Shown piece by piece: positions 52,792-62,946 of a DNA stretch of 64,000 nucleotides. The translations under genes and the position numbers were made by a program. The first letter of the stretch is position 1; each line of letters opens with the position of its first letter. Source of the stretch: Pectobacterium carotovorum (GTDB lineage Bacteria; Pseudomonadota; Gammaproteobacteria; Enterobacterales; Enterobacteriaceae); contig NZ_FQWI01000006.1 of assembly GCF_900129615.1 (NCBI RefSeq), positions 186,001 to 250,000 on the forward strand. The letters run 5' to 3'. Below the pieces are notes generated by a model. The model ran no database searches and had not been told where the DNA came from. It saw only the letters and a list, made by a program, of their open reading frames with translations.

Positions 52792-53469
52792 TTATTGTAC
52801 GTAGGGTTTTAATACGGTGAATGTAACCAATGCCATACCCGGTCCCATGTACTGCTGGCTTTGCACCACACTTCCGTTAGCTGGATCCAGCCAGTAGCTA
52901 TTGGTATAAGATTCATTCAAAGTGGGAACGGTCACCTGTTCATCGAAGCGCAACAACTCACGCGAGGTATCCAGAATCTTTACGCTTTCTTTGCCGCGGG
53001 CCTGAAAAACAGACGTAGTAGTGTAACCACCACGGAAAACCTGCGACCACTCAACCCGGCTCTGCCATGTCATTGGCGTCGATGTTTTCAATAGGCCTAA
53101 CGCCAGGGGATCGTGTTGCAGGTTATCCACATAGGTAATGTCTTCGCCGAAACCCTGCGTTTTCACCAAGCGCCCATGTTGGGTCGATACCATATTTTTA
53201 TCGGCCCCGATCCATTTCAACTGATTCTGCTCGGCAAAAGCGAGTACAACAAACGCCTGTGGCGCTTTACCCACTTTCAGATAGGCCGATGCATAGGGCG
53301 TATTGGCAACCTGTGTAGTTGTCACATGGGTGTTATCCTGACCAAAAAACGCCAGTTTGAAGGTTTTCCCCACTTGATCCACATTTTGGGAACAGCCAGT
53401 CAGCACAACCGATAAAAGGGGGATGGCAATCAGCGCTCTCGCCTTTGCCATTCGTTTCATTTTTGTCAT
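52792..53469 (-). CDS. yjbF: YjbF, exopolysaccharide lipoprotein
   Basis: A lipoprotein of about 225 residues, of the YjbF/GfcB family. The signal ends in the lipobox LTGC (SVVLTGCSQNVDQ). The body shows PYASAYLKVGKAPQAFVVLAF and a C-terminal SYTNSYWLDPANGSVVQSQQYMGPG typical of the family. The start was placed at the ATG of MTKMKRMAKARAL; the next ATG nine bases on is also possible. Second gene of the operon. Confidence 0.88.
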   Translation of the reverse strand: MTKMKRMAKARALIAIPLLSVVLTGCSQNVDQVGKTFKLAFFGQDNTHVTTTQVANTPYASAYLKVGKAPQAFVVLAFAEQNQLKWIGADKNMVSTQHGRLVKTQGFGEDITYVDNLQHDPLALGLLKTSTPMTWQSRVEWSQVFRGGYTTTSVFQARGKESVKILDTSRELLRFDEQVTVPTLNESYTNSYWLDPANGSVVQSQQYMGPGMALVTFTVLKPYVQ

Positions 53470-53544
53470 GAAATGCAGTTCTCGTTGAACAGCGCAGCCT
53501 GGAAAAAGAAAGGCCACCGAAGTGGCCTTGGAGTTGAAACGAAA

Positions 53545-53838
53545 TTAACCAGCAGTACCAGTCGTTGCCGTCGTTGTCCCCGCAGGAGTGCTGTTATCGT
53601 TGCTGGAAACAGCAACTGCAACAGCAACACCGATCGCCGCAGCAGCACCGACAGCAATCAGAGCAGTAGTACCAGCAGCAAAGCCAGCACCACCAGCACC
53701 AGCGGCACCAGCAGCGGCAGCGCTGGTGGTCGTGGTGGTAGAGGTACCCGCAGCAGTGCTGCTAGAGACGCCATCAACAGCAAACGCGTTTGACGACATG
53801 GCCAGTACCGCAGCCAGCGTGATTAACGTTTTCTTCAT
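53545..53838 (-). CDS. yjbE: YjbE, small Ala/Gly/Thr-rich secreted protein
   Basis: A 97-residue protein with a signal peptide (MKKTLITLAAVLAMSSNAFA). The mature part is a low-complexity run of Ser, Thr, Ala and Gly, with one hydrophobic stretch (GTTALIAVGAAAAIGVAVAV) that may span or sit in a membrane. AGGAAA lies before the ATG. First gene of yjbEFGH, which in E. coli is controlled by Rcs. The repetitive GCA/ACC coding makes a long open frame on the other strand as well. Confidence 0.88.
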   Translation of the reverse strand: MKKTLITLAAVLAMSSNAFAVDGVSSSTAAGTSTTTTTSAAAAGAAGAGGAGFAAGTTALIAVGAAAAIGVAVAVAVSSNDNSTPAGTTTATTGTAG

Positions 53839-54236
53839 TACGATTTCCTTTTTAACATGAAGTACTTCAGGGTGGGGTACCGTCGAAAAGACCATACCCC
53901 GACCTTCATTTCAGCCAGCACAACAGCAAACCGATTGAGTTTTGCGTCGTTACTGACCGTTACTGGGATCCTCCCAGTAATGAGTTACAGTTCAATGGCG
54001 ATAAAACTATCAATGAGGAAATAACCCCTCTATGAGATAAAACCACCTCTGACAAACAACACCAGAAAGCAAAACTACAACTCAATTTTTGCAACACCGT
54101 TAAAAATAGCAAGATCCCGATGTAATAAACAGCAATGATCTCGGTAAAAAAGCAGATTCCTTTAAGGAAATTTACAGTATTCCAGAAAAAAAGTCATAGA
54201 TATCCTAACGATATCGATCCACTGATTCAGAAATAT
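53839..54236. other. Promoter region of yjbE with a palindrome
   Basis: No gene is supported here. TTACTGGGA-TCC-TCCCAGTAA (53960-53980) is a perfect inverted repeat about 120 bp before yjbE, possibly a leader hairpin or operator. The rest is AT-rich. A weak Rcs-box-like sequence was noted and not claimed. Confidence 0.5.
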
Positions 54237-54272
54237 AAAAAACGCCAGATATTTCCTAATCTGGCGTTTTAT
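54237..54272 (-). terminator. Terminator after gnd
   Basis: ACGCCAGAT and ATCTGGCGT form a stem with A and T runs on either side, 34 bases beyond the gnd stop. It could work in both directions. Confidence 0.88.
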
Positions 54273-54305
54273 TAACAAACGGTGCTATCTAAGCATAAGA
54301 AACGG

Positions 54306-55712
54306 CTATTCCAGCCACTCGGTATGGAATACGCCTTCTTTATCTGTACGCTTATAAGTATGCGCACCGAAATAGTCACGCTGAGCCTGAATCAGGTTAG
54401 CAGGCAACACGGCTGAACGGTAGCTGTCGTAATAAGCAATGGCCGCTGAGAAGGTTGGCGTCGGGATACCTTGCTGAACCGCATAAGATACCACATCGCG
54501 CAGCGCTTGCTGGTATTCGTCAGCCACTTTCTTGAAGTAAGGGGCCAACAGCAGGTTAGCGATATCTGCCTTCTGCTCGTACGCATCGGTAATTTTCTGC
54601 AGGAACTGTGCACGAATGATGCAGCCAGCGCGGAAAATCTTGGCGATTTCACCGTAGTTCAGATCCCAGTTGTTCTCGTCGGATGCCGCTTTCAGCTGTG
54701 AGAAGCCCTGAGCATAAGAAACGATTTTACCCAGATACAGCGCACGGCGCACTTTCTCAACAAACTCGGCTTTATCGCCACCGAATGCCTGAGCCGTTGG
54801 GCCAGTCAGCACTTTAGAGGCAGCAACACGCTGATCTTTTAGTGAAGACAGGTAACGAGCAAAAACGGATTCCGTAATCAGAGACAGCGGTTCACCCAGA
54901 TCCAGAGAGCTTTGGCTGGTCCATTTACCGGTACCTTTATTAGCCGCTTCATCCAGAATTACGTCAACCAGATAGTTGCCTTCTTCATCTTTCTTCCTGA
55001 AGATATCGGCAGTGATCTCAATCAGATAACTGCTTAATTCGCCTTTGTTCCATTCAGAGAACGTCGCGGCAAGCTCGTCATTGCTCAGATTCAGCGCCTG
55101 CTTGAGCAATGCATAAGCTTCAGCAATAAGCTGCATGTCGCCGTATTCAATGCCGTTATGCACCATCTTGACATAGTGGCCTGCGCCATCAGCACCAATG
55201 TAGGTCACACAGGCTTCGCCATCAGCACGCGCGGCAATCTGTTCAAGAATCGGCGCAACCAGCTCATACGCTTCTTTCTGGCCGCCAGGCATGATGGAAG
55301 GCCCTTTCAGCGCGCCTTCTTCCCCACCGGATACACCTGTACCGATGAAGTTAAACCCTTCAGCGGACAGTTCGCGGTTACGGCGAATCGTATCTTTATA
55401 GAAGGTGTTACCGCCATCGATCAGAATATCGCCCTTTTCCAGGTAAGGTTTCAGCGATTCAATCGTTTTATCGGTTGCTTCACCGGCCTTCACCATCAGC
55501 AGAATACGGCGGGGTTTTTCCAGGGATTCGACAAACTCTTCAACGGTGTAAGAAGGCACCAGTTTTTTACCCGGATTTTCCGCGATAACTTCATCGGTTT
55601 TATCGGAAGAACGGTTAAAGATGGAAACGCTATAGCCACGGCTCTCAATGTTCAGCGCCAGATTGCGCCCCATCACCGCCATACCGACAACGCCAATTTG
55701 CTGTTTGGACAT
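54306..55712 (-). CDS. gnd: 6-phosphogluconate dehydrogenase, Gnd
   Basis: Pentose phosphate enzyme of 468 residues that oxidises and decarboxylates 6-phosphogluconate to ribulose-5-phosphate, making NADPH. The ATG at 55712 ([20 protein letters not shown]) is the family start; about 65 in-frame codons upstream are ignored. [32 protein letters not shown] and [20 protein letters not shown] are all present. As in many enterobacteria it marks the edge of the surface polysaccharide cluster. Confidence 0.97.
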   Translation of the reverse strand: MSKQQIGVVGMAVMGRNLALNIESRGYSVSIFNRSSDKTDEVIAENPGKKLVPSYTVEEFVESLEKPRRILLMVKAGEATDKTIESLKPYLEKGDILIDGGNTFYKDTIRRNRELSAEGFNFIGTGVSGGEEGALKGPSIMPGGQKEAYELVAPILEQIAARADGEACVTYIGADGAGHYVKMVHNGIEYGDMQLIAEAYALLKQALNLSNDELAATFSEWNKGELSSYLIEITADIFRKKDEEGNYLVDVILDEAANKGTGKWTSQSSLDLGEPLSLITESVFARYLSSLKDQRVAASKVLTGPTAQAFGGDKAEFVEKVRRALYLGKIVSYAQGFSQLKAASDENNWDLNYGEIAKIFRAGCIIRAQFLQKITDAYEQKADIANLLLAPYFKKVADEYQQALRDVVSYAVQQGIPTPTFSAAIAYYDSYRSAVLPANLIQAQRDYFGAHTYKRTDKEGVFHTEWLE

Positions 55713-55885
55713 TAAAGCAACTCCTGTCTGAAGGATAACCTGCCTGCAACGGCGACAACGACTCGCGTTGCGACCTCGCAAGCAATTTAAAAACAGGCCG
55801 ACATGGTAACTCAGCTTTGCGTGAGTGGGTAGTGATTGGTTTGATAGCGAAAGCTCACCCAATCGGAACGTATGGTGGGAAAAAG

Positions 55886-55921
55886 AAAAAACCGCAGAAC
55901 GATTCAACGATCTGCGGTTTT
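55886..55921 (-). terminator. Terminator after galF
   Basis: AAACCGCAGA and TCTGCGGTTT pair around a 13-base loop, followed on the minus strand by TTTTTTCTTTTT. It lies 22 bases past the galF stop. Confidence 0.9.
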
Positions 55922-55942
55922 ACAGCAAGTTATCACTCAATA

Positions 55943-56839
55943 TTACTTTTTCAGCAGCGCCTTAATACTTTCTTTAAATTCGGCACCAAACTCAGGGTTG
56001 CGTAACCCATAAGACACAAATGCCTGCGCGTAACCCAATTTACGACCACAGTTAAAGTTCTTGCCTGACATTTGCACAGCATCCACCTGCTGAGTCGCGA
56101 TCATATCGGCAATCACATCCGTTAACTGAATGCGTCCCCATGCACCAGGGACCGCTTTTTCCAGCAGTGGCCAGGCATCGGCAGTTAACACATAACGCCC
56201 TACTGCAGATAGATCAGACCCCGTATCAGATGGTGCCTCAGGCTTTTCAATCATAGACGTAATCGCTGCGGCATCGCCGGGGTTCACCAGCGGTTTGTCG
56301 CAATCGACGACAGAATACTCAGGCAACACCTCATAAGGACGATGTTTCACCAGCACCTGGCTACGCCCCGTTTCTTCAAAGCGAGAAATCAGCAGCGCCA
56401 GGTTTTCCTTTGTCTGATCGGCCGTGCTTTCATCCAGCACCACATCGGGCAACACCACCACAAACGGACTATCGCCAATGATTGGGCGAGCGCAGGAGAC
56501 CGCATGCCCTAACCCCAGCGTTTCCCCCTGACGAACGTTCATAATCGTCACGCCTTTCGGGCAGATTGACTGTACTTCGGCCAGCAGTTGACGCTTGGCA
56601 CGTTCTTCCAGCAGAGATTCAAGCTCAAACGAGGTATCGAAGTGGTTTTCAATCGCATTTTTCGACGCATGCGTTACCAGAACAATTTCTTTAATCCCCG
56701 CCCTCACACACTCGTTGACGATTTTCTCAATCACCGGGCGGTCAACCAATGGCAACATTTCTTTAGGAATGGCCTTGGTCACTGGTAACAAATTCATCCC
56801 TAAACCTGCTACAGGGATAATAGCTTTCAATGATGTCAT
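55943..56839 (-). CDS. galF: GalF, UTP-glucose-1-phosphate uridylyltransferase-like protein
   Basis: A 298-residue nucleotidyltransferase related to GalU, linked to UDP-glucose supply. The start [21 protein letters not shown] has Met-Asn where catalytic GalU has Thr-Arg in its GLGTRMLP loop; E. coli GalF also differs here (GLGMHMLP), so I call galF rather than gal[27 protein letters not shown] and [11 protein letters not shown] follow. GalF is thought to modulate GalU and has low activity alone. It lies between the polysaccharide genes and gnd. Confidence 0.88.
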   Translation of the reverse strand: MTSLKAIIPVAGLGMNLLPVTKAIPKEMLPLVDRPVIEKIVNECVRAGIKEIVLVTHASKNAIENHFDTSFELESLLEERAKRQLLAEVQSICPKGVTIMNVRQGETLGLGHAVSCARPIIGDSPFVVVLPDVVLDESTADQTKENLALLISRFEETGRSQVLVKHRPYEVLPEYSVVDCDKPLVNPGDAAAITSMIEKPEAPSDTGSDLSAVGRYVLTADAWPLLEKAVPGAWGRIQLTDVIADMIATQQVDAVQMSGKNFNCGRKLGYAQAFVSYGLRNPEFGAEFKESIKALLKK

Positions 56840-56997
56840 GGATTGACTCTCTTGCTGAATTATGATTTATCAAACGTTCCGCCACAGAGTAATAGAACAA
56901 GCGGAGGCTATGCCTTAAGATTACACCTAATATTGCAGAAAGCGAATATGAATAATTTAACCATTATCAAAAAATTAATTGATAAATATCATACCAT

Positions 56998-58107
56998 TCA
57001 GTTATACAAAGACTCATATTCTTTAATCATTTTAGACAACGCGAATTTTGAAAAAACCTTCTCTTTTGCATTTAATCCATGCTGAATTCTTAGATCAGGA
57101 TTATTCGCATATATCTGGATTTTTCTCGCTAAAGATTCATAGTCTTTTGGATCAACAAGGAGGCCAGTTTCACCATCATCGATAACCTCTGGAATGCCTT
57201 CCACATTGGTAGCAATACTTGGAATACCAAATACAGCAGCCTCCCCCAGCACCAAGCCAAATGCCTCATAAATGGATGGTAAGCAAAACACATCGATGTT
57301 TTTATAAAAACTGTCTTTATCAGATATCCAATTTTTGAAAATTACAACATCATTCAGATTGTGCTCATCAACAAAATCTATACACTCTTGCCTTAACTCA
57401 CCATCACCAGCCATGGTTAAGAGAATATTTTCTCGTGTAAACAACGAATTTTCCAATCCAAAGACTAAAGCCCTTAACAACGTCAGAGGGTCTTTTTGTC
57501 GATCAAGCCTGCTCATAAAACCAATTCTTAACGGTTGGTTCTCTATTATATTAGATGATGAACCACTATTTAATTTAGGCGAAAGCGTAACAGCATTATA
57601 AATACATAATTTATTTTTAATAAACGGATAGTACTTTAAATAATGTTGGTTAACGCTGACAAGAACATCGGAAAAAAAACTAAACAAACATTCGGTAACG
57701 TAATAAAAAATCCTTTTCCCTGGACTTTCGAATTTATGATACGCAATACCATGAACAGAATGAATAATCCGACGACATCCTGCTAATTTAGCCGCGATTC
57801 GAGCAACGATACCTGGTTTAGTTGAGTTAGTGTGTATAATATCAAACTTATGCTCTTTAAATACTTTAAATAGCTCATAAGTAGCTTTGATATCTGAAGT
57901 GCAAATTTCTCTTTTTAGTGAGGGAACAAAAATAATTTTTATCCCTTTACTTTCGAAAATATTAATAAACTCAGGGGTAGCATTGTATCCACCGCCAAAG
58001 ATAATATATTTATCATAACGACCTGATATATTCGATAATATATCAAGACTAACCTGCTGAACACCGGAAAGTTTTGGTATAACCTGAACATGCACAATTT
58101 TTTTCAT
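56998..58107 (-). CDS. Glycosyltransferase, GT4 family
   Basis: A GT-B fold glycosyltransferase of about 369 residues. The donor-binding C-terminal half has RIGFMSRLDRQKDP, the E-x7-E pattern in SIYEAFGLVLGEAAVFG, and GIPSIATNVEGIPEVIDDGETG. The N-terminal half has VIPKLSGVQQVSLDIL and IIHTNSTKPGIVARIAAKLAG. The start at 58107 (MKKIVHVQVI) is preferred to a longer frame that overlaps the neighbour. It transfers a sugar to the O-unit from the cytoplasmic side; donor unknown. Last gene of the polysaccharide set before galF. Confidence 0.88.
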   Translation of the reverse strand: MKKIVHVQVIPKLSGVQQVSLDILSNISGRYDKYIIFGGGYNATPEFINIFESKGIKIIFVPSLKREICTSDIKATYELFKVFKEHKFDIIHTNSTKPGIVARIAAKLAGCRRIIHSVHGIAYHKFESPGKRIFYYVTECLFSFFSDVLVSVNQHYLKYYPFIKNKLCIYNAVTLSPKLNSGSSSNIIENQPLRIGFMSRLDRQKDPLTLLRALVFGLENSLFTRENILLTMAGDGELRQECIDFVDEHNLNDVVIFKNWISDKDSFYKNIDVFCLPSIYEAFGLVLGEAAVFGIPSIATNVEGIPEVIDDGETGLLVDPKDYESLARKIQIYANNPDLRIQHGLNAKEKVFSKFALSKMIKEYESLYN

Positions 58108-58120
58108 ATACAACACACAT

Positions 58121-59032
58121 TTATTTTTTCTGTTGCAATGGACCAAAATTTCCTTTTAAACCATCACGAATGCCAAGAAATCCATATTTGAGATATGTCC
58201 CTTTATCATCAGAGCTGGCAATAGAAATCATAAATCTTAGGAAATTAAAGACAGCTTCTCTCAATTTATAACCAAGAGGTACATAGCTCAATCTCATCAA
58301 ATAGAAGCTATTCCTAATCAAGTAGTACCTTCTGATTGGATTATGAACAGATACACTTCTCCCCATGATGGACATTCTTTTATCTCCAATACTGTGTGCC
58401 ATCTTTGCATTTGGAGAAATAAAAACCTTATATCCTAAATTTTTCGCACGAAGACACCATTCGATATCAATATAATCGATAAATAAATCTTCCTTCATAC
58501 CACCGATATCTTCAATGACTGACATATTAATAAGGCAACCAGAGGCAATAATAAACGTAGCCTCGGTGATTTCATTTATATCAACTCTCTTAATGAAAGG
58601 GCCACAGTATACGGTTGCGGGATAAGGCTCCAGCGAGACCGAATCAAAAAAACTGGGGCCGACTGCGGCAACTTTTTCACCTAGAGAAAGTAACAGAACT
58701 TCTGTACTCACAAGGGAATCAATGAAACCAGGAGAAATATGACTATCTTGGTCAAAAAGAATCACATGAGTCGCTTTTTTTTCTCTGGCTTGTTCAATAC
58801 CTATGTTTTGAGCAGCGGACAACCCTTTATTGGAAGACAAAGTGATGAACTCGACCTTGTCCTTATAATGATCCATTATCATGCAATGAAGATCATCTGC
58901 ATTTGATGAAGCATTATCGACAATAATAATATTATTTAGCTGACTCAATAATGATTGCAGTGATTCTTTTAAATCATGAACAAAGGGATTATAAGTCACC
59001 AAAACAGCTACAACATTTGCATCCATTTTCAC
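58121..59032 (-). CDS. Glycosyltransferase, GT2 family (rhamnosyltransferase-like)
   Basis: A GT-A fold enzyme of 303 residues. VAVLVTYNPFVHDL starts the nucleotide-binding fold, NNIIIVDNASS and HVILFDQDSHISP supply the metal-binding DxD, and FIDYIDIEWCLRAKNLG is typical of the rhamnosyltransferase group. GTG start overlapping the polymerase stop; an ATG two codons on is possible. A rhamnose donor is a guess from the subgroup. Confidence 0.87.
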   Translation of the reverse strand: MKMDANVVAVLVTYNPFVHDLKESLQSLLSQLNNIIIVDNASSNADDLHCMIMDHYKDKVEFITLSSNKGLSAAQNIGIEQAREKKATHVILFDQDSHISPGFIDSLVSTEVLLLSLGEKVAAVGPSFFDSVSLEPYPATVYCGPFIKRVDINEITEATFIIASGCLINMSVIEDIGGMKEDLFIDYIDIEWCLRAKNLGYKVFISPNAKMAHSIGDKRMSIMGRSVSVHNPIRRYYLIRNSFYLMRLSYVPLGYKLREAVFNFLRFMISIASSDDKGTYLKYGFLGIRDGLKGNFGPLQQKK

Positions 59033-60153
59033 ACACCATCACTTTTGTTTTTTAATTCTCTCGCTTTGGTTGCAAGAAAACATCCTGCAAAAACAGAGAA
59101 GGAGAATGAGAGAAGTACGGGATTAGAGTAAGACGCAATATAGAATCCATAAATTGCATAGGCCTCTGCGAATTTTCCTTTTTTAACAAATGATGTCAGC
59201 ATGAAGAAAAGCGCTATTGTATAAATAAAATAACCAAGAAAACCATACTTCCTTATTAGTTCTAACTGACTTATTTCAATATTATCAGTAAGTTTTTCGA
59301 ACCCTATAGAATATACTTCTGAACCAGGCCCCATACCAATGATTAAGTTATCCAGGCTCATGGTATTAAAAATTGAAATCAGGTGTCCCTCTCTTATATG
59401 GAAACCACTGCCATCCATCACATAATCCATACCCACCTGGAGATACATAACTAAACAAGCGATAAGAAAGAATGCACTTTGGAATATAAATATACTCGTA
59501 ATGTATTTTCTTATATATAAAATCCATCCCATTGCTCCCAACAGGATAAACGCGATAGAAGTTGAGAACCCAAATCGAGATAAGCACATCAGCAAAATGA
59601 AGCAAAAAACAAAAGCAGATTTCTTAAATCCTTGGAAGTATGAATAGATGGTAATTAATACGAGTACCAGCGTCGCCTGAAAGTAGACTTGCGGGTATCC
59701 ATCTGGACGTATATAGAACCAACCGGGAAGTTCATAATTCTGGATAATTGATACAGATGACTCACCAAGTAAATATAAGGAAAAGAATGTAATCAAGATG
59801 ACAACAGAGAATATCCATCCAGTGTAAACGACACCTTTAACGAGGTTTTCCGAGCTAAAACTTATAAAGAAGAAATAAAAAACTGGCACAGAAACGACAG
59901 GCAATATCCATATATAAGCGGCACTTGCATCAATCCCATTCACCGCGGCAGATATAAAACCAATGATAGAAAAAAACAATAAAAACAAAACAGATATGAA
60001 GAAATAAATATCTATTTTTTTTCTTTTAAAAAAGAAATTCCAGGTCCCTACACAAAAAACAATACCAAGCGAAAGCATCCTGATACCGATCGGACCACCA
60101 GAATCAATAATAAAGGAAAAAAGAATGAATGAAATAAAAAGAGCTGCCATCAT
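59029..60153 (-). CDS. Wzy-like polysaccharide polymerase
   Basis: A 374-residue integral membrane protein with about ten to twelve hydrophobic segments and a periplasmic loop (MDYVMDGSGFHIREGHLISIFNT cut across about residues 225-250) between late segments, the usual build of Wzy O-unit polymerases. Sequence identity among these proteins is low, so the call rests on topology, context and the absence of other motifs. Four-base overlap with the following glycosyltransferase. Confidence 0.75.
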   Translation of the reverse strand: MMAALFISFILFSFIIDSGGPIGIRMLSLGIVFCVGTWNFFFKRKKIDIYFFISVLFLLFFSIIGFISAAVNGIDASAAYIWILPVVSVPVFYFFFISFSSENLVKGVVYTGWIFSVVILITFFSLYLLGESSVSIIQNYELPGWFYIRPDGYPQVYFQATLVLVLITIYSYFQGFKKSAFVFCFILLMCLSRFGFSTSIAFILLGAMGWILYIRKYITSIFIFQSAFFLIACLVMYLQVGMDYVMDGSGFHIREGHLISIFNTMSLDNLIIGMGPGSEVYSIGFEKLTDNIEISQLELIRKYGFLGYFIYTIALFFMLTSFVKKGKFAEAYAIYGFYIASYSNPVLLSFSFSVFAGCFLATKARELKNKSDGV

Positions 60154-60195
60154 TATGCCTCAAAATGCCAACAAAACATTCTATTATTTAATAAT

Positions 60196-61164
60196 TTAGC
60201 GCAGCACATCGCTTAACCATTTATCTAAAGAATAATTTGATTTTGTTTTATCGTCCAAGTCGTCATAAAAAGAACTTAGGAACTCACTACTAATACAAGG
60301 ATCATCGATATCAATTACACATACGTTTTTTGGGTTATAAAAATCATAATTAATGATATCTCTTCCAGTAGTAATTATCTTTTTATCCAATCCAATAGAT
60401 TCGATAGATCTCATGGTAAGTCCCATTTGATCAGGATGAGGAAGATCGAGAACAATAGAAGAACGATTATTTATAGATATAACATTCTTATAATCTAACT
60501 GTTTTACGTGCACATCCTTAGATTGCCCCTTTAACCATAATTTAATCCAAGTGATTAGATTTGTTGTCATATAGACATACATCGACAAACCTTCGCTTGC
60601 CGCTTTTTGTTGTATTTTTCTTACACCTGATAATCTTGATGAGTGCAGAAGACCAATAAAAACAAGATCAAAATCGGTTTTTTCTTTCTTTACATTATCA
60701 ACATTGCGAAAAAATAAAGGACGGAACTCAACTCCCGGATAATCAAGAGCATCTTTTCTATCAAAAGAAAGAACTCTATCAAAAATTGGCAATCTCTCTA
60801 ATACGGAAGGAAATCTTTTCAAAGAGTCCCACTCATAAAGGATAAGTTCACTCTTAGGCGATACTTCTCTTAAAGATTTAATAAAGCCAAAACTGCAATC
60901 CACTGCTTTTATAAAAAGGATTTGATCGTAGTTTCCTGTCTTAGCAAGGTTTACTATATGCTCTTCATGCTTTTTCTGAAAGAAACGCCGCAGAAATGTA
61001 ATCCTTGAAAGGATCCCCCCCCACGGTCTCTTCCGTAATAATGCAGGGCGGTCAGTGCAAGAAGTCACTATCCCTCCTCGCTTTTCTATTCTATCCGCGA
61101 TAGACGCTTCATAATCATAGAACCCGATACCAATAAAAAGTATTTTCCGCCCTGCAAAACTCAT
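60196..61164 (-). CDS. Putative glycosyltransferase (GT-B-like)
   Basis: A 322-residue cytoplasmic protein, start MSFAGRKILFIGIGFYDYE. SELILYEWDSLKRFP, FDLVFIGLLHSSRLSG and SSIVLDLPHPDQMGLTMRSIE resemble the CgeB/Eps11J-like glycosyltransferase group, with the last stretch in the position of the donor site. The assignment to sugar transfer is moderately sure, the donor and acceptor unknown. ATG overlaps the epimerase stop by four bases. Confidence 0.7.
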   Translation of the reverse strand: MSFAGRKILFIGIGFYDYEASIADRIEKRGGIVTSCTDRPALLRKRPWGGILSRITFLRRFFQKKHEEHIVNLAKTGNYDQILFIKAVDCSFGFIKSLREVSPKSELILYEWDSLKRFPSVLERLPIFDRVLSFDRKDALDYPGVEFRPLFFRNVDNVKKEKTDFDLVFIGLLHSSRLSGVRKIQQKAASEGLSMYVYMTTNLITWIKLWLKGQSKDVHVKQLDYKNVISINNRSSIVLDLPHPDQMGLTMRSIESIGLDKKIITTGRDIINYDFYNPKNVCVIDIDDPCISSEFLSSFYDDLDDKTKSNYSLDKWLSDVLR

Positions 61165-62291
61165 TTATATAGACCCTTAGCTTTCATTTCCTGGATACTA
61201 GCTTCGTAACTGTCAGTCTGCGTTTCTTGAGTCAATACCCAGTCAGTGAATGCTTTGATACCTTCTTCAAAGCTAACCTTAGGTTCGAAACCGAGGACTT
61301 CTTTAATTTTCGTCAAATCAGCAATATTATGGCGAATGTCACCTACGCGAAAATTACCCGTTGTTCTTACATTAACATTAGAGCCATATGCATTAACTAG
61401 CGTAGTTGCTACAGTTGTGACATCCGTTGATACACCCGCACCAACATTAAAAACTTGTCCCGCAGCTGCAGAGTTCTCAATACCAGCGATAGTCGCTCTA
61501 ACTACGTCGTCAATATAGACAAAATCACGACTTTCTTGCCCATCTTCAAAAATAAGAATATCGTTGTTATTACGAATACGCGTAGAGAAAATAGATAGGA
61601 TGCCAGTGTAGGGATTAGACAATGATTGCCCTGGACCATATACATTCTGATAACGAAACGCAACCGCTGAAATATTTAAAGCTTGCCCTGCGGACAAAAC
61701 TAATTGTTCCTGAGTCTGTTTGGTAATACCATAAATAGAAGAAGGGTGGATTTTACTTTCTTCATGCGTAGCCATCATGGTGACATTTTTAGCACATTTA
61801 GGGCATTTAACTTCAAAGTCACTTTCTTCCATCTGCGCTGCATGGCGAGAACCTGGATATACTTCGCCACAATTCTCACAAGAATAACGGCCTTCTCCGT
61901 AAATAGCTCGAGAAGATGCAACGACCAACCGCGACACATTATGTGGTTCATTAGCCAGCAGATCCAACAAGATCCCTGTACCACCTACGTTGACATCAAT
62001 GTATTGTTGAATTTGATACATTGACTGGCCAGTACCCGTTTCGGCGGCTAAGTGCACGACACAATCTTGACCTTTGAGTGCCCTTCTCCAATCTTCTTTT
62101 GAACGAACGTCACCTTGAATAAAATTAACTTTTCCTTCAATGCTCTTGTAAAGTGGAGATTCGTCGCTATGAATCTGTGGAGACAGGTTATCCAGTACAG
62201 TGACATTCCACCCTTTATCGATTAAAGCAAGCGATAAGTTGGAACCAATAAATCCCGCGCCACCAGAGATCAGAACATTGCGATTTGACAT
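61161..62291 (-). CDS. NAD-dependent sugar epimerase/dehydratase with zinc-ribbon insert
   Basis: Extended SDR of 376 residues that changes a nucleotide sugar. GGAGFIGSNLSLALIDKG is the NAD loop and IYGITKQTQE holds the Tyr-Lys pair, with RYQNVYGPGQ after it. Between about residues 140 and 180 is an insert with two CxxC pairs (CENCG and CPKCA) that should bind zinc. Similar inserts occur in some dTDP-rhamnose 4-epimerases, making dTDP-6-deoxytalose a possible product; this is unproven. ATG at 62291 follows AAGGAG. Confidence 0.83.
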   Translation of the reverse strand: MSNRNVLISGGAGFIGSNLSLALIDKGWNVTVLDNLSPQIHSDESPLYKSIEGKVNFIQGDVRSKEDWRRALKGQDCVVHLAAETGTGQSMYQIQQYIDVNVGGTGILLDLLANEPHNVSRLVVASSRAIYGEGRYSCENCGEVYPGSRHAAQMEESDFEVKCPKCAKNVTMMATHEESKIHPSSIYGITKQTQEQLVLSAGQALNISAVAFRYQNVYGPGQSLSNPYTGILSIFSTRIRNNNDILIFEDGQESRDFVYIDDVVRATIAGIENSAAAGQVFNVGAGVSTDVTTVATTLVNAYGSNVNVRTTGNFRVGDIRHNIADLTKIKEVLGFEPKVSFEEGIKAFTDWVLTQETQTDSYEASIQEMKAKGLYK

Positions 62292-62298
62292 AGCTAAT

Positions 62299-62946
62299 TC
62301 ACTCCTTATTTTTATCAACAGCACACCATGAGTTTGTCATGGGATCGTACCTTTTAATGATTTTTGCTGGAATGCCAGCAATTACACATCCCGCGGGAAA
62401 ATGTCCTTTCACAACAGCATTTGCACCCACAATGCAGTGTTCACCTAATGTCGTGCCGGCAAGAATACGCGCACCAGCACCAATAAAACAGGATGAGGAG
62501 ATGATTATAGGACTATGGGTAAGAGGTTGTTCTAAAACATTAACACCAAACTGCCGATAATCATGTTCAGAGTCATTGATCATCACATTAAGAGATATTG
62601 TGACATTATCACCAATGCATAATTTACCAGCAGCAATAATATGACAATACTGCTGCAAACTGACATTACTCCCAATTTTTATCAGGGGTGAGAAAGTTTT
62701 ATCACCATAGCTATTTATAGTTTCAATACGTGAACCTGGAAAAATAAGGACATTGTGACCTAAAGAAATATTTTCCGGCGTCCAAAAAAGAGGCTTGAAT
62801 ACATTAGTTCTATTACCACAGGATCTTAACCGTGGTGCATAAAAAATACGAGTGTAGATGCGATTGATTATAAATGTAAGAAACTGCTGCTTTCGTGAAA
62901 GAGGCATCGTCCAAAAAGACTTTGCTTTCTTTAAAATCCCAATCAC
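62299..62946 (-). CDS. Hexapeptide-repeat acyltransferase
   Basis: A 215-residue left-handed beta-helix transferase, likely O-acetylating a sugar of the polysaccharide. Hexapeptide repeats run through VLIFPGSRIE, IGSNVSLQQYCHIIAAGKLCIGD, CFIGAGARILAGTTLGEHCIVG and VVKGHFPAGCVIAGIPAKII; the His in SEHDYR region may be catalytic. GTG start overlapping the stop of the preceding gene (GTGA). Confidence 0.85.
   Translation of the reverse strand: MIGILKKAKSFWTMPLSRKQQFLTFIINRIYTRIFYAPRLRSCGNRTNVFKPLFWTPENISLGHNVLIFPGSRIETINSYGDKTFSPLIKIGSNVSLQQYCHIIAAGKLCIGDNVTISLNVMINDSEHDYRQFGVNVLEQPLTHSPIIISSSCFIGAGARILAGTTLGEHCIVGANAVVKGHFPAGCVIAGIPAKIIKRYDPMTNSWCAVDKNKE

Noticed and set aside
53545..53860. 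Repeat array in the yjbE coding region
   Set aside because: The alternating GCA/ACC pattern is codon repetition in a low-complexity secreted protein, not a CRISPR or tandem repeat locus.
54190..54225. Rcs-box-like sequence before yjbE
   Set aside because: TTAGGATATCTA on the minus strand matches only about 8 of 14 consensus positions and lies far from the start, so it is not claimed although Rcs control of yjb is known in E. coli.
55713..55907. N-terminal extension of Gnd
   Set aside because: About 65 in-frame codons upstream of the conserved [10 protein letters not shown] start have no family counterpart; the shorter start is normal.
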